A stretch of DNA of 55,020 nt. It comes from Verrucomicrobiota bacterium. Its GTDB lineage: Bacteria; Verrucomicrobiota; Verrucomicrobiia; Chthoniobacterales; Terrimicrobiaceae. Below are positions 34,164 to 43,087 of the stretch, piece after piece. Numbering within the stretch: position 1 is the first letter of the stretch; each line of letters opens with the position of its first letter. Where the stretch lies: contig JAFKMU010000065.1 of assembly GCA_017305195.1 (NCBI GenBank), forward strand, positions 1-55,020. Direction: 5' to 3'. The notes beneath the pieces were generated by a model that saw nothing but the letters and a program-made list of their open reading frames with translations, searched no databases and was not told the origin of the DNA. The position numbers and the translations under genes were made by a program.

Positions 34164-36782
34164 ATGCTGCGCGTTGGGAGTCAGCATGAGGGCGGCGCCT
34201 CTTCCCTCAAGGCGTTGGCGTCCTCATTTGCAGTAGCCGGGCTCATCCTCGCCCTCGGCTGGCTGGTCCATTATCGCACCTCGCTCGATACGGAACGCCG
34301 CCTCCTCGCCGAACAGGAAAAGATCGTCCGCGAGCAGAAGTACCTGGTGCAGTCCATGTTAGACGATCTGGCATCGAGCACCAATCTCCTCGCCTACATC
34401 TCCGCAGACCAGTTTCAACGCAGCGCGAACGAAACTGCTCAGGTACGCAACCTCCTCCGTGACGAGCATCTGGCCTTCCTCCGCTCCCGGGGCAGCTTTG
34501 AGCAGCTCCAGATCGTCCGCCCGTCCGGGGAACGCATTCTGCACATCGAGCGGGTTTCCCGGGGAAATAATGCGAATGCCTATACCTTTGAAGACGTTTC
34601 CAAAGAAAACGATCTGAGCCCTGCCAGCGAACCCTGGCTGCCCGAACTCCTCGAAAACGCGTCTCCGGAAAAAGCCGTCTTCCTCGGCATCCACCCCGCT
34701 TCCTCCGCCGATCGCAGCCACCCCGGAGTGGTGCGGGTGGGCTCTCCGATCTATGCCGACCAGTCCGGCGCCCCGACCGCCTTTGTCGTCCTGGACTACC
34801 CGATCTCCCGAATCCTCAAACGCATCTCCTCGGAGGATTCCCGCTGGCAAGGCACCACCTATCTGGCCGACTCCACCGGCCGGTGGATCGGCGATGAGGA
34901 GGGCATGAGTTCCCCGCCCAGAGCCGGAAACCAGCAGTGGAACTACACCAGTCTCCCGCTGACGGGCTCTCTCGCGACCAGCTCGCAGGGTTATTTTTCC
35001 TACGACACGATCCAGATCGGCCAGACCGGAGGGCAGTCCTCGATACGCAACCCGCAAAGCTGGAAGATCCTGAGCTGGCTGCGGCCGGAAGCCATCCAGC
35101 AGTCACGCCACGAGTCGACCTCGCTGCTCTGGTGGATCATTGCCGGATGTATCGGCCTGCTCGTACCGACCACCTACGCGCTGGTAAACGCCCGCGAACA
35201 GCACCGGGACGCCGCTCGCAGCCGCGAACAAACCCGCGCCCTGCTGCAAAGCATCACCGATTCCTCGCTGGATGGCATCATCGCCGGGGAGGCGATTCGC
35301 GACCTGCGCAGGGACATCAAGGACTTCCGCCTCGTCTTCTACAATCCGGCGGCCGAGAGCATCCTGCGCAATGCGCTCGCCGAACACGAACATCCCTGGA
35401 CCTCCAACGAATTCCCCCTCTCCTTCTCGCCCGACTTCTTCGGCCGTTGCGTTCATGTCACCATGAGCGGCAGCCGGTACGAGATGGAGCACTCGGCCGA
35501 GACTGGTCCGCTCGGCAAGGTGTGGTTCCGCATCACGGTGGTGAAACTCAATGATGGCGTCGTCCTCACGCTCTCCGACATCACGCAGCAGAAGCTCACC
35601 GTCCACGAAATGCAGCAGGCCAAGGATGCCGCGGAGATCGCCAACCGCGCCAAGAGCCAGTTCCTCGCCCTGATGGGACATGAAATCAGGACCCCGATGA
35701 ACGGATTGCTCGGCTTTGCCTCGCTGCTTGAGAGGACTCCGCTCAACAAGGAGCAGTCCGACTACGTCGCCACGCTGCGGATGAGCGGCGAGGCCCTGCT
35801 GAAGATCCTCGAGGACATCCTGGACTACTCCCACATGGAGTACGAGGCGCTGGACATGAAGAGAGTGCCTGTCGACGTCCGGGAGATCGTCCGGCAGATC
35901 AGCCAGCTCTTCGCACTGGCCTCGACCGACCGCTCGATCGAGCTGGTAACCAAGGTCGAGGAAGATGTGCCGAGCCAGATCCTGGGCGACGATATCCGCA
36001 TCCGCCAACTGCTGGTGAATCTCGTGGGCAACGCGGTGAAGTTCACCCGCGAGGGCTTCATCCTCATCAAGGTGTCGCTGGCGTCCTCCGAGGGGGGCGA
36101 CCGGGTGATGTTCCACGTCGTGGACAGCGGCCCGGGCGTGCCAGCCGAGATGATCGACCGCCTGTTCAAGCCGTTCAGCCAGGTCGATCCCTCATTTACC
36201 CGCCGGTTTGGAGGCACCGGGCTGGGATTGTCCATCTGCAAGCGGCTCGTGGAGTCCATGGGCGGCGAGATCGGCGTCCAGACAGCTCCCGGCAAGGGAT
36301 CCGATTTTCACTTCTCGCTCCCTCTGCGCACGCCGGATTTCCCGGCCCTCGCAGCCTCGACGGGAAATCTCGCCATGCCCGCCGAGCCGAGCGCGGCGAC
36401 CATCCTTGTCGTCGACGACGACCCGATCAACCGCAAGCTCATGCTGCACATGATCGACAAGCTCGGCGGCATCGCCCAGGCCGTAGCCTCGGGAGAACAG
36501 GCCCTCGTCGCCTTCGGCTCGGGAAAATTCGAACTCATCCTCATGGACATTCAGATGCCGGAGATGGATGGCCTGGAGACCACACGCCAGATCCGGGTGA
36601 TCGAGGCCCGGCAGGGAATGCGCCCGGTGCGCATCTCGGCGGTGACGGCCAATTCCGCCGATTCCGACAGAAATGCCTGCTTCACCGCGGGCATGGATGA
36701 CTTCCTCGCCAAGCCGATCCACCTTGAGGAACTCGAGAAGGTCGTACAGCGGGCAGTCGCATCTACGCGAATTTCCGGTTGA
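34164..36782 (+). CDS. Hybrid sensor histidine kinase with C-terminal receiver
   Basis: 872 residues. Membrane helices at about 20-37 and 320-342 flank an extracytoplasmic sensor domain (about 40-318) with a double-Cache-like pattern (IVRPSGERILHIERV, YLADSTGRWIGDE). A PAS-like segment (about 360-475) follows. HisKA: His506 in ALMGHEIRTPMNG. HATPase: N-box VNLVGNAVKF, G-boxes VDSGPGVP and GGTGLGLSICKRL. Receiver: acidic pocket VVDDD near 750, phospho-acceptor Asp795 in LILMDIQMPEMDG, and Lys in DDFLAKPIHLEE. A phosphorelay through a separate Hpt protein is typical for this layout; no Hpt or output regulator is adjacent. The signal sensed is unknown. Confidence 0.9.
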   Translation: MLRVGSQHEGGASSLKALASSFAVAGLILALGWLVHYRTSLDTERRLLAEQEKIVREQKYLVQSMLDDLASSTNLLAYISADQFQRSANETAQVRNLLRDEHLAFLRSRGSFEQLQIVRPSGERILHIERVSRGNNANAYTFEDVSKENDLSPASEPWLPELLENASPEKAVFLGIHPASSADRSHPGVVRVGSPIYADQSGAPTAFVVLDYPISRILKRISSEDSRWQGTTYLADSTGRWIGDEEGMSSPPRAGNQQWNYTSLPLTGSLATSSQGYFSYDTIQIGQTGGQSSIRNPQSWKILSWLRPEAIQQSRHESTSLLWWIIAGCIGLLVPTTYALVNAREQHRDAARSREQTRALLQSITDSSLDGIIAGEAIRDLRRDIKDFRLVFYNPAAESILRNALAEHEHPWTSNEFPLSFSPDFFGRCVHVTMSGSRYEMEHSAETGPLGKVWFRITVVKLNDGVVLTLSDITQQKLTVHEMQQAKDAAEIANRAKSQFLALMGHEIRTPMNGLLGFASLLERTPLNKEQSDYVATLRMSGEALLKILEDILDYSHMEYEALDMKRVPVDVREIVRQISQLFALASTDRSIELVTKVEEDVPSQILGDDIRIRQLLVNLVGNAVKFTREGFILIKVSLASSEGGDRVMFHVVDSGPGVPAEMIDRLFKPFSQVDPSFTRRFGGTGLGLSICKRLVESMGGEIGVQTAPGKGSDFHFSLPLRTPDFPALAASTGNLAMPAEPSAATILVVDDDPINRKLMLHMIDKLGGIAQAVASGEQALVAFGSGKFELILMDIQMPEMDGLETTRQIRVIEARQGMRPVRISAVTANSADSDRNACFTAGMDDFLAKPIHLEELEKVVQRAVASTRISG

Positions 36783-36856
36783 TCTCGCGGAATTTTTTGC
36801 AATACTCACCCTCCTTGCCGAAGAGCCGGGGGTGATTATCACCTTCCATCAGCAAT

Positions 36857-36931
36857 GCATCGCTAGCTCAATGGTAGAGCAGGAGACTCTTAATCTCTTG
36901 GTTGTAGGTTCGAGTCCTACGCGATGCACCA
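36857..36931 (+). tRNA. tRNA-Lys (anticodon CUU)
   Basis: 75 bases with a full cloverleaf: acceptor GCATCGC/GCGATGC, D-stem GCTC/GAGC, anticodon stem GGAGA/TCTCT (one G-T pair) around loop CTCTTAA with anticodon CTT, variable TGGTT, T-arm GTAGG-TTCGAGT-CCTAC, discriminator A, and an encoded CCA end. It reads AAG codons. It lies 74 bases after the sensor kinase stop and 42 bases before the TerC gene. No integrase or attachment repeat was seen. Confidence 0.96.
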
Positions 36932-36973
36932 CCCCTCACGGTGACCGGGTGGCCGGTTCCCGGGAAACACGCA

Positions 36974-37960
36974 ATGTCGGTCGACTGGTACTGGTGGGTA
37001 TTGTTTCTGGCTGTGGTAGCCGTGTTGATGGCTGCCGATCTCGGGCTTTTCCAACGCAAAATCCACGAGCTCAAACTCTCCGAGGCACTCCAGTCCACCG
37101 CTCTCCGCGTCGCTCTTGCCCTCATCTTCTGCCTGGGCCTCTACCTGGGATGGATCGGGAATTATGGCTCGGCCGCCCATCGGGGCCAGGCCTCGATCGA
37201 ATTTCTCACCGCCTACCTCGTCGAGGTGGCGCTCAGCGTCGATAACGTCTTCGTCTTTGCCCTGGTATTCCGATACTTCCGGGTAAAGCCTGCCTACCAG
37301 CATCGCATCCTGTTCTGGGGCATTCTCGGCGCGCTGTGCATGCGCGCAGCCATGATTTTTGCGGGCATCGCCCTCCTGGAGCGATTCCACTGGGTCATCT
37401 ATATCTTCGCCGCCATCCTCATCTACGGCGGCATCAAGATGATCGGGGATGACAAGGACGATCAGGATCCCTCTCAAAATCCGGTGGTGAAGCTCTTTCA
37501 ACGGCTCGTGCCCATCGATCACACCTACCGTGGCAGCCATTTTTTCACCCGGGTCGGCGGGCGGCTGCTGGCCACCCCCCTTTGCGTGGTGCTCGTGGCC
37601 ATCGAGACGACGGATTTGATCTTCGCCGTCGATTCCATCCCGGCCGTGCTCGCCGTCACGCGCGACCCGTTCATCGTCTTTACCTCCAACGTCTTTGCCA
37701 TCCTCGGCCTGCGCGCCCTCTATTTTGCCCTGGCCGGCATCCTGAAGCTCTTCCGTTTCCTCCACTACGGGCTCTCCGCCATCCTCGTCTTCATCGGCAC
37801 CAAGATGCTGCTCTCGGGAACGTCGTTCGCCTTGAAGACGGAACAGTCGCTCATCGTGGTCGCCGCCCTGCTCTTTGTCTCCATCGCGGCTTCGCTCGTC
37901 TTCAAGGAAAAGCCGGGGAAAGCCCGCCACCCGCGCGGCAGGCCCAAGGGCGACTCCTGA
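36974..37960 (+). CDS. TerC/Alx-family integral membrane protein
   Basis: 328 residues from ATG 36974, giving MSVDWYWWVLFLAVVAVL as the first helix. About nine membrane helices. The two family motifs are LVEVALSVDNVFVFALVF near 84-101 and VVLVAIETTDLIFAVDSIPA near 206-225, in which the buried Asp residues are thought to bind manganese or another divalent metal. Alx-type members take part in Mn export or metal loading of secreted enzymes. No yybP-ykoY riboswitch, often found before such genes, fits in the 42-base gap after the tRNA. Confidence 0.9.
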   Translation: MSVDWYWWVLFLAVVAVLMAADLGLFQRKIHELKLSEALQSTALRVALALIFCLGLYLGWIGNYGSAAHRGQASIEFLTAYLVEVALSVDNVFVFALVFRYFRVKPAYQHRILFWGILGALCMRAAMIFAGIALLERFHWVIYIFAAILIYGGIKMIGDDKDDQDPSQNPVVKLFQRLVPIDHTYRGSHFFTRVGGRLLATPLCVVLVAIETTDLIFAVDSIPAVLAVTRDPFIVFTSNVFAILGLRALYFALAGILKLFRFLHYGLSAILVFIGTKMLLSGTSFALKTEQSLIVVAALLFVSIAASLVFKEKPGKARHPRGRPKGDS

Positions 37961-38169
37961 ATCCGGCGCGGGATCAGTCAACGGCGTGCGGGAGGGCCTG
38001 CGGATCGGCGATCCGGGAGAAAATTCCGCGAGTCATGCACCCGGTTTCATTAGCTAATAACGCGACAGCCATGGCGCAGAGAGGCCGCGCGGCCTCCTAA
38101 TTGCATCGCCGGGGATACTAATTATCGTGCAATGGCGCACCCGGCACGGCAATATCCCGCCTCCTGCCA
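37961..38169. other. Intergenic region with palindromes before the NUDIX gene
   Basis: 209 bases. It holds a perfect palindrome GAGGCCGCGCGGCCTC (38081-38096) and, about 40 bases before the start codon, an AT-rich stretch with TACTAATTAT. The palindrome is not followed by a T run, so I do not call it a terminator. The region probably carries the promoter of the NUDIX gene. Confidence 0.35.
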
Positions 38170-38781
38170 ATGCCTTCTTCTCGTTCCCTGCTGGAGATTT
38201 CCCGTGAACTCGCCGCCATATCCCAGGCGGGCCTGGCCTTCTCCAAGGACCCCTTCGACCGCGAGCGCTTCGCGCGGCTCCGCGAGGTCGCCGGGGAAAT
38301 CATGACGGTCGAAATCGGCCGGAGCGGGTTCCGCTGGCCTGCGGAGTCCGGGTATCCGACGCCCAAGGTCGATGTGCGAGGCGTGGCCTTCCGGGGAGAC
38401 TCCGTGCTGCTGGTGAAGGAGTCCAGCTCCGGGCTCTGGACGCCGCCGGGAGGCTGGGCCGATGTGAATCTCTCCGCCGCGCAAAACGTGGAAAAGGAAT
38501 TCCTGGAGGAAAGCGGCTTTCAGGTAAAAGCCGTGGCGATCACGTCGGTGATCGATCGCGAACTGGCGGGATTCCCCGTGCACACGCACACGATCTACAA
38601 GATTTTCTTCTTCTGCCAGATCCTGGGAGGCGAGGCGCGCACGAGCATTGAAAGCTCGGAGGTCGAGTTTTTCCCGATGAACTGTCTGCCTCCGCTGGAT
38701 CGCGACCGCGTCTCGGCCGAGGAAATCCACCGGGCTCATGCGTTTCACAAAAACGCGGCCCGGCCATGCTATTTTAACTGA
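38170..38781 (+). CDS. NUDIX hydrolase with NUDIX_N helical domain
   Basis: 203 residues. The N-terminal helices (about 1-65: LLEISRELAAISQAGLAF ... RFARLREVAGEIM) match the NUDIX_N domain. The NUDIX fold has TPKVDVRGVAF, LWTPPGGWADVN, then KEFLEESGFQVK with the catalytic E-x-x-E-E. The first box glutamate position is Leu, as in other NUDIX_N proteins with GGWADV. Relatives hydrolyse ADP-ribose, NADH or CDP-choline-type nucleoside diphosphates. It is cytoplasmic and apparently monocistronic, converging on the E2 gene. Confidence 0.88.
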   Translation: MPSSRSLLEISRELAAISQAGLAFSKDPFDRERFARLREVAGEIMTVEIGRSGFRWPAESGYPTPKVDVRGVAFRGDSVLLVKESSSGLWTPPGGWADVNLSAAQNVEKEFLEESGFQVKAVAITSVIDRELAGFPVHTHTIYKIFFFCQILGGEARTSIESSEVEFFPMNCLPPLDRDRVSAEEIHRAHAFHKNAARPCYFN

Positions 38782-38805
38782 GGCGGCGGCTTGCGCCGCC
38801 CGCGA

Positions 38806-40008
38806 TCACAGCTCCTCCGGCTGATTGAGAAGCTCGGCAACGCGGCGGAGCAAACGCCCGGCTGCGCCGCCATCGAGCACGCGATGGTCGAAGCTCAGGG
38901 TGAAAGCAGCCTCCGTGACCGGTACGAACGCGCCCTTTTCCGCATCCCAGTGGGGTACGGTCTGCCCTGCTCCCATGCCCAGGAGCAAGGTCTGCTCGGG
39001 CAGCGGAATGGGCGTGGCGATGGTGAGACCGAAGACGCCGTAGTTCGTCACGGTGGCGATGGAGCCTCCGGTCTCGCCGGCCGGGAGACGGCGCTGGCGA
39101 GCCAGATCGACAAGACGATTGTACCGGTCGATCAAGTCAACGAGGCGAAACTGGTCGGCATTGCGGATGACCGGCACGAGCACGCCGTCCTCGGCTTCCA
39201 CCGCAAAGCCGATGTCGATCGAGCGGGGATGCACGATGCGGTCGCCGATCAGGCGGCCCGCCGGGGCGCTGTTTTCCGAAAGGGCAACAGCCAGGGCGCG
39301 CATGGCATAAAGGGCGGGGCCCGCCTTGCGCGGAGTCTGGGTGCGGCGGTGCTCCAGCATCGTGTCGAGCCTCACCGGGAGCACCACGGTGGCCAGAGGC
39401 CGGGTGGCGCTGCGGCGCATGGCGTCGGCGACCGCCACGCGCATGGAGGAGGCCGGGGTGATGCGGTTGCGCTCCAGGTCTTCCAGGAAGCGCTCGAGAT
39501 CCTCGATGGTCACGCGCCCGCCCGCTCCGCGCCCGGCGATGCCGGCGAGGTCGGCGGCATGGAGGCCGAGTTCGGTCATGCGCGCCTTCATGCGAGGGGA
39601 CAGATAGCTGGCTCCGCCTGCATGGGCGGGAACCGGGAGCCCCTGCACGGTCGGCTCGACCTGCTGGGGCGCCGGAGGCGTAGCGGGACGTTTGGCCTCC
39701 TTCTTGCGGGTGACCTTTTCTTCCTCGGCGGGAGCATCGTCGAATCCCAGCCTGCGGGCCTCTTCGTCGCTCACCTCGATGTAGCCGAGGACAGCGCCGA
39801 CGGGGTAACTCTGGCCTTCCTCGGCGGAAATCTCCGAAAGAACACCCATGTAGGACGAGGTGACCCCCATCACGGCCTTGTTGGTCTCGACCTCGATGAC
39901 GTCTTGATCGGCTTCCACAGCATCACCCTCCTTGAAAAGGATGCGCAGGATGGTTGCCTCGGCGATGGATTCGCCCAATTGGGGCATGAGCAAGGGAACG
40001 CGAGCCAT
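38806..40008 (-). CDS. Dihydrolipoamide acyltransferase (E2) of a 2-oxoacid dehydrogenase
   Basis: 400 residues. Single lipoyl domain (1-80) with lipoyl Lys44 in VIEVETNKAVMGV. An Ala/Pro-rich linker follows. The peripheral-subunit-binding domain (about 134-175) has LSPRMKARMTELGL and GRGAGGRVTIEDL. In the catalytic domain, His375 and Asp379 sit in SFDHRVLDGG. The domain is short, beginning RNRITPASSMRVAVADAM in place of the usual pattern. The core receives an acyl group from E1 and passes it to CoA. The family name (pyruvate versus branched-chain) cannot be decided from sequence alone. It follows E1beta after 4 bases. Confidence 0.88.
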   Translation of the reverse strand: MARVPLLMPQLGESIAEATILRILFKEGDAVEADQDVIEVETNKAVMGVTSSYMGVLSEISAEEGQSYPVGAVLGYIEVSDEEARRLGFDDAPAEEEKVTRKKEAKRPATPPAPQQVEPTVQGLPVPAHAGGASYLSPRMKARMTELGLHAADLAGIAGRGAGGRVTIEDLERFLEDLERNRITPASSMRVAVADAMRRSATRPLATVVLPVRLDTMLEHRRTQTPRKAGPALYAMRALAVALSENSAPAGRLIGDRIVHPRSIDIGFAVEAEDGVLVPVIRNADQFRLVDLIDRYNRLVDLARQRRLPAGETGGSIATVTNYGVFGLTIATPIPLPEQTLLLGMGAGQTVPHWDAEKGAFVPVTEAAFTLSFDHRVLDGGAAGRLLRRVAELLNQPEEL

Positions 40009-40012
40009 AAAT

Positions 40013-40975
40013 TTACATTTCCAGCAGGCGTCGTAACGCGGACGCGATCGCGTTCGCCGTCGGCCGGTGCGACGACCAAAGATTCGGGTGATACGGGACA
40101 GGAGTATCCTTTGCGCTCAGGCGCTGCGGCGGAGCGTCGAGAAGGCCGAAGCCCTCGCTCGTGACCCGGGCGATGACCTCGGCGGATACGCCTCCCCAGG
40201 GAAAAGACTCGCTCACGCAGAGAAGGCGACCCGTGCGTGCAACGGAAGCCAGCACGGTGTCGGTGTCGAGGGGCTTGACCGTGCGGAGGTCCACCACCTC
40301 GACCTGATAGCCATCCTCGCGAAGCTCGTCGGCGGCGGCGAGCGACTCGTGCACCATCGCGCTGTAGGTCGCGACGGTGACATCGCGCCCATGGCGAACG
40401 ATGCGGGCCTTGCCGATGGGAGTGGTCTCCTTGGGCAGTTCCTCGGCTCGCAGGTGGTTATAGAGAAACTTGTGCTCGCAGAAAATCACCGGGTCATCCA
40501 GCGTCACCGCATCGAGCAGCATGCTGTAGGCGTCCTCGACCGTGCCGGGAGTCATCACCACCAGACCGGGATACTGGGCGTAGAGCCCTTCCATGCTCTG
40601 GCTATGGAAAGGACCGCCGCCCGGGCCGCCGCCCGAGGGAAGGCGCACGACGATCGGGCACGGCACCTCGGTGCGATAGAAAAGCGTCGCCGCGTGATTG
40701 ACGATCTGGTTGAAGCCGCAGGTCGAGAAATCGGCAAACTGCATCTCGACAATCGGGCGCATCCCCTCGATGGCCGCGCCGATGGCGATGCCCACAATGG
40801 CGTCCTCGCTGAGCGGGGCATCCATCACCCGGCCCGGATATTTCGTCGCGAGCCCCTTGGTCGCCTTGAAAGCGCCGCCAAAGGCTCCGATATCCTGGCC
40901 GTAAAGAAATACGCGAGGATCGCGGCCCAAGGCCTCATCCATGGCACTGCGGATGGCGTCGAGATACGTGATCAT
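40013..40975 (-). CDS. 2-oxoacid dehydrogenase E1 component, beta subunit
   Basis: 320 residues from ATG 40975, starting MITYLDAIRSAMDEALGRD. Family motifs are FLYGQDIGAFGGAF, MDAPLSEDAIVGIAIGAA (with the TPP-contacting Glu), MQFADFSTCGFNQIVNHAA and PSGGGPGGGPFHSQS, the usual active-site loop. The C-terminal transketolase domain has VDLRTVKPLDTDTV and SESFPWGGVSAEV. With the alpha subunit it decarboxylates the 2-oxoacid and acylates the lipoyl arm of E2. Its start overlaps the E1alpha stop (ATGA, 40972-40975). Confidence 0.92.
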   Translation of the reverse strand: MITYLDAIRSAMDEALGRDPRVFLYGQDIGAFGGAFKATKGLATKYPGRVMDAPLSEDAIVGIAIGAAIEGMRPIVEMQFADFSTCGFNQIVNHAATLFYRTEVPCPIVVRLPSGGGPGGGPFHSQSMEGLYAQYPGLVVMTPGTVEDAYSMLLDAVTLDDPVIFCEHKFLYNHLRAEELPKETTPIGKARIVRHGRDVTVATYSAMVHESLAAADELREDGYQVEVVDLRTVKPLDTDTVLASVARTGRLLCVSESFPWGGVSAEVIARVTSEGFGLLDAPPQRLSAKDTPVPYHPNLWSSHRPTANAIASALRRLLEM

Positions 40976-41985
40976 GCGGCAAAATTGTCCTGGAGGCGGG
41001 TGTCGGATACCGCAGTCCACTCTTCTTCGTTCGGGTCGGGAGCGGGCTCACGCAGCACCTTGGCCGCAGTGACATCGATTTCGGACTTGGCTTCGACCCT
41101 CCAGCTCCCGATCTCTTCCGGAGTCGCCCAGCCGCTTGCCACGATGAATTCCTCAGCCACCTTGAGACAATCGCGACCGACGTGCGCCGCCTTCAGGGCG
41201 GGATCGACATAACTTGCGTCATCATGTTCGCCATGACCGACCAGGCGCAGGAGACGTCCCACCACGAGCTGTGGTCCGCCGCCCGAGCGGGCAGCTGCGA
41301 CAGCTTTGCCCAGCACCTCCAGGCAGGCGCCCAGATCCGTCCCATCCACCTCGTGACCAGCGACACCGTAGCCTATGGCCTTGTCGAGCAGGTCGGCGCA
41401 GGCGTACTGCCTGTCATTGGGAGTCGAGTACGCGTACTGGTTATTCGCCACGACCATGACGAGGGGAAGCTTCTCCACGGCTGCGGCATTGAGCCCTTCG
41501 TGAAATGCCCCTGTGGAGGTGCCGCCATCGCCGATGCAGGTGGCGCCGACAACACCGGACTCTCCCCGGAAACGCCGGGCCATCAGAGCGCCCGTGACGA
41601 CCGGGATCATTGCTCCCAGATGACTGATCATCGCGTAATATCCCTCCCGGGGGCGTCCCCGGTGGATATTGCCATCCCGGCCTCGCATCGAGCCAAGTTG
41701 GGAGCCGAGATAGGTGCGCAGAGTGTCGAGAGCCGTATCGCCAAACGCCATGCGCCCCGCCTGATCCCGAATCAGCGGGGCGTAGATGTCGCCTTTGCGT
41801 AAATTGATGCCCACGGAGACACTGAGAGCCTCCTGGCCGCGGCCGAGGAAGACGCCGCCCTTGATATGGCCGGCGCGATACAGGCTGGACAGCTTCTCCT
41901 CAAGGACTCGCGCCGTCAGCATGACGCGATACGCCTTAAGATACTCTGTGCGTGTGGCGGTCTCTTTCCCGCGGTCAGATGACAT
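40972..41985 (-). CDS. 2-oxoacid dehydrogenase E1 component, alpha subunit
   Basis: 337 residues. The thiamine diphosphate motif is CIGDGGTSTGAFHEGLN followed by LVMVVANNQYAYST. The substrate-side region is HIKGGVFLGRGQEALSVSVG, and the conserved phosphorylation-loop sequence appears as HGEHDDASYVDP. It is the first gene of the E1alpha-E1beta-E2 operon. No E3 (dihydrolipoamide dehydrogenase) gene is in the window, so E3 must be shared from elsewhere. The set is compatible with pyruvate, branched-chain or acetoin substrates. Confidence 0.92.
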   Translation of the reverse strand: MSSDRGKETATRTEYLKAYRVMLTARVLEEKLSSLYRAGHIKGGVFLGRGQEALSVSVGINLRKGDIYAPLIRDQAGRMAFGDTALDTLRTYLGSQLGSMRGRDGNIHRGRPREGYYAMISHLGAMIPVVTGALMARRFRGESGVVGATCIGDGGTSTGAFHEGLNAAAVEKLPLVMVVANNQYAYSTPNDRQYACADLLDKAIGYGVAGHEVDGTDLGACLEVLGKAVAAARSGGGPQLVVGRLLRLVGHGEHDDASYVDPALKAAHVGRDCLKVAEEFIVASGWATPEEIGSWRVEAKSEIDVTAAKVLREPAPDPNEEEWTAVSDTRLQDNFAA

Positions 41986-42030
41986 TCCCGAAAGAATTAC
42001 GCAGTGCGTTCCAAGGCTGCAATGCTTTCC

Positions 42031-42405
42031 TTACCCGCCCCTCTGGACGGAAGGAATCTGGAGCAAAAGAAGCCAGACAATAATGGCGAGGATGACCAGC
42101 AGGGCGATCGTCTTGGACCGGATAAGAAACCGCTCGCGGGAGGGGGTGCGCAGGCTGCGCCCCTTCGTGCGATTGCGTCGGCGCATGCTGCTTCCCATGT
42201 AGGGAGAGATGGCCGGAGCAGCCTCCTTGGCCCGACGCTCGGTCATCTCGCGCTTCTGCTGCTCCTGGGCCTCGAGGACCACAGGCAGCTGCTTGAGACG
42301 ACGCTCCAGCTCCTCCTGACGGCGCACGATTTCGTTGCGCTGTCGCTCGAGCAGCTGTTCCTCGGCGGAAAGCCGGGTGCGTTTTGATCCGTTGGGCTTC
42401 GCCAT
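42031..42405 (-). CDS. Small tail-anchored basic coiled-coil protein
   Basis: 124 residues; family not recognised. A charged helix (about 12-60, EEQLLERQRNEIVRRQEEL onward) forms a predicted coiled coil. A very basic stretch follows (SMRRRNRTKGRSLRTPSRER), and one membrane helix lies near the C-terminus (about 98-117, IALLVILAIIVWLLLLQI). The topology is N-in with a short exposed tail. It starts 1 base after the upstream gene stops, and that gene has the same layout, so the two products may form a membrane-bound complex. Confidence 0.7.
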   Translation of the reverse strand: MAKPNGSKRTRLSAEEQLLERQRNEIVRRQEELERRLKQLPVVLEAQEQQKREMTERRAKEAAPAISPYMGSSMRRRNRTKGRSLRTPSRERFLIRSKTIALLVILAIIVWLLLLQIPSVQRGG

Positions 42406-42406
42406 T

Positions 42407-43024
42407 TTAATGGGTTCCCGCAGAAATCGACCAGATCCAGACGAGAAGCCCCACGATACCCAATACCCAGAGAGGCAGAGTGAAGGCTACGCCGCTCTTG
42501 AGCCAGTAAACGAACCCCCGCTCCTCGGCATAGCCGTACTCGGCTTCATAGCCGGAGGCTGCCGGAGCGGACTCCACCGGCACGTCAGGTGCGATCTTGG
42601 GGAGAGCCTTGGCGTAATCCGCCCGGGCATCCTCGACGGCGCTGAGCGCCTTGCTCAGTTCCTTGGGCAGCTCATTGGTGCCCCAGGACTTGGCATTGAT
42701 ACCCTCGATGTAGCGGAGGTGCTGGGTGAAGGAATTGAAAATCTGGTTCAACTGCTCGAGCCGCTTCTGGGACTCCTCGATTTCACGCTGCACGGTGACG
42801 AGCGAGCGCGTGAGCTTGTCGGCCATGTCGATGCGACCGTTTTCCAGCTCATCCTGGCGGCGCTTCAGCTCTTCGAGCCGGTGCTTTTGCTTCTCGATGT
42901 CTTCGAGCTGCCGCTTGAGTTTCTCGAGCTCCGTATTGGTTTTCTGGACCTCATCGCCCAGGTCCTCCGGTGATTCCTGCAATTCCAGGTAAGGGTCCGG
43001 GTCCTTGGTAAAATCCGATGGCAT
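42407..43024 (-). CDS. Tail-anchored coiled-coil protein
   Basis: 205 residues; family not recognised. A long heptad-rich helix covers about 25-105 (VQKTNTELEKLKRQLEDIEK, then RLEELKRRQDELENGRIDM). A middle region with LPKELSKALSAVEDARADY follows, then a Pro/Ala/Tyr-rich spacer (SAPAASGYEAEYGYAEERG) and a C-terminal membrane helix (about 178-200, FTLPLWVLGIVGLLVWIW). There is no signal peptide, so the coiled coil is cytoplasmic and the tail is in the membrane. It could be a scaffold for cell-envelope or division factors; this is speculation. It is cotranscribed with the following tail-anchored gene. Confidence 0.7.
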   Translation of the reverse strand: MPSDFTKDPDPYLELQESPEDLGDEVQKTNTELEKLKRQLEDIEKQKHRLEELKRRQDELENGRIDMADKLTRSLVTVQREIEESQKRLEQLNQIFNSFTQHLRYIEGINAKSWGTNELPKELSKALSAVEDARADYAKALPKIAPDVPVESAPAASGYEAEYGYAEERGFVYWLKSGVAFTLPLWVLGIVGLLVWIWSISAGTH

Positions 43025-43087
43025 GAGATAAATGCTTACGCTTGCACCACTAGTACGGCGATGCGGAGAAAATTCCAGCAGAAATGA

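Noticed and set aside
36857..36931. tRNA-Lys as an integration site
   Set aside because: No integrase gene or repeated 3' tRNA fragment is visible in the flanks.
36932..36973. Mn riboswitch (yybP-ykoY) before the TerC-family gene
   Set aside because: Only 42 bases separate the tRNA from the start codon, too few for the riboswitch, and its conserved loops are absent.
38081..38096. GAGGCCGCGCGGCCTC as a terminator of the TerC gene
   Set aside because: The palindrome is perfect but is not followed by a T run on either strand and lies 120 bases after the stop.
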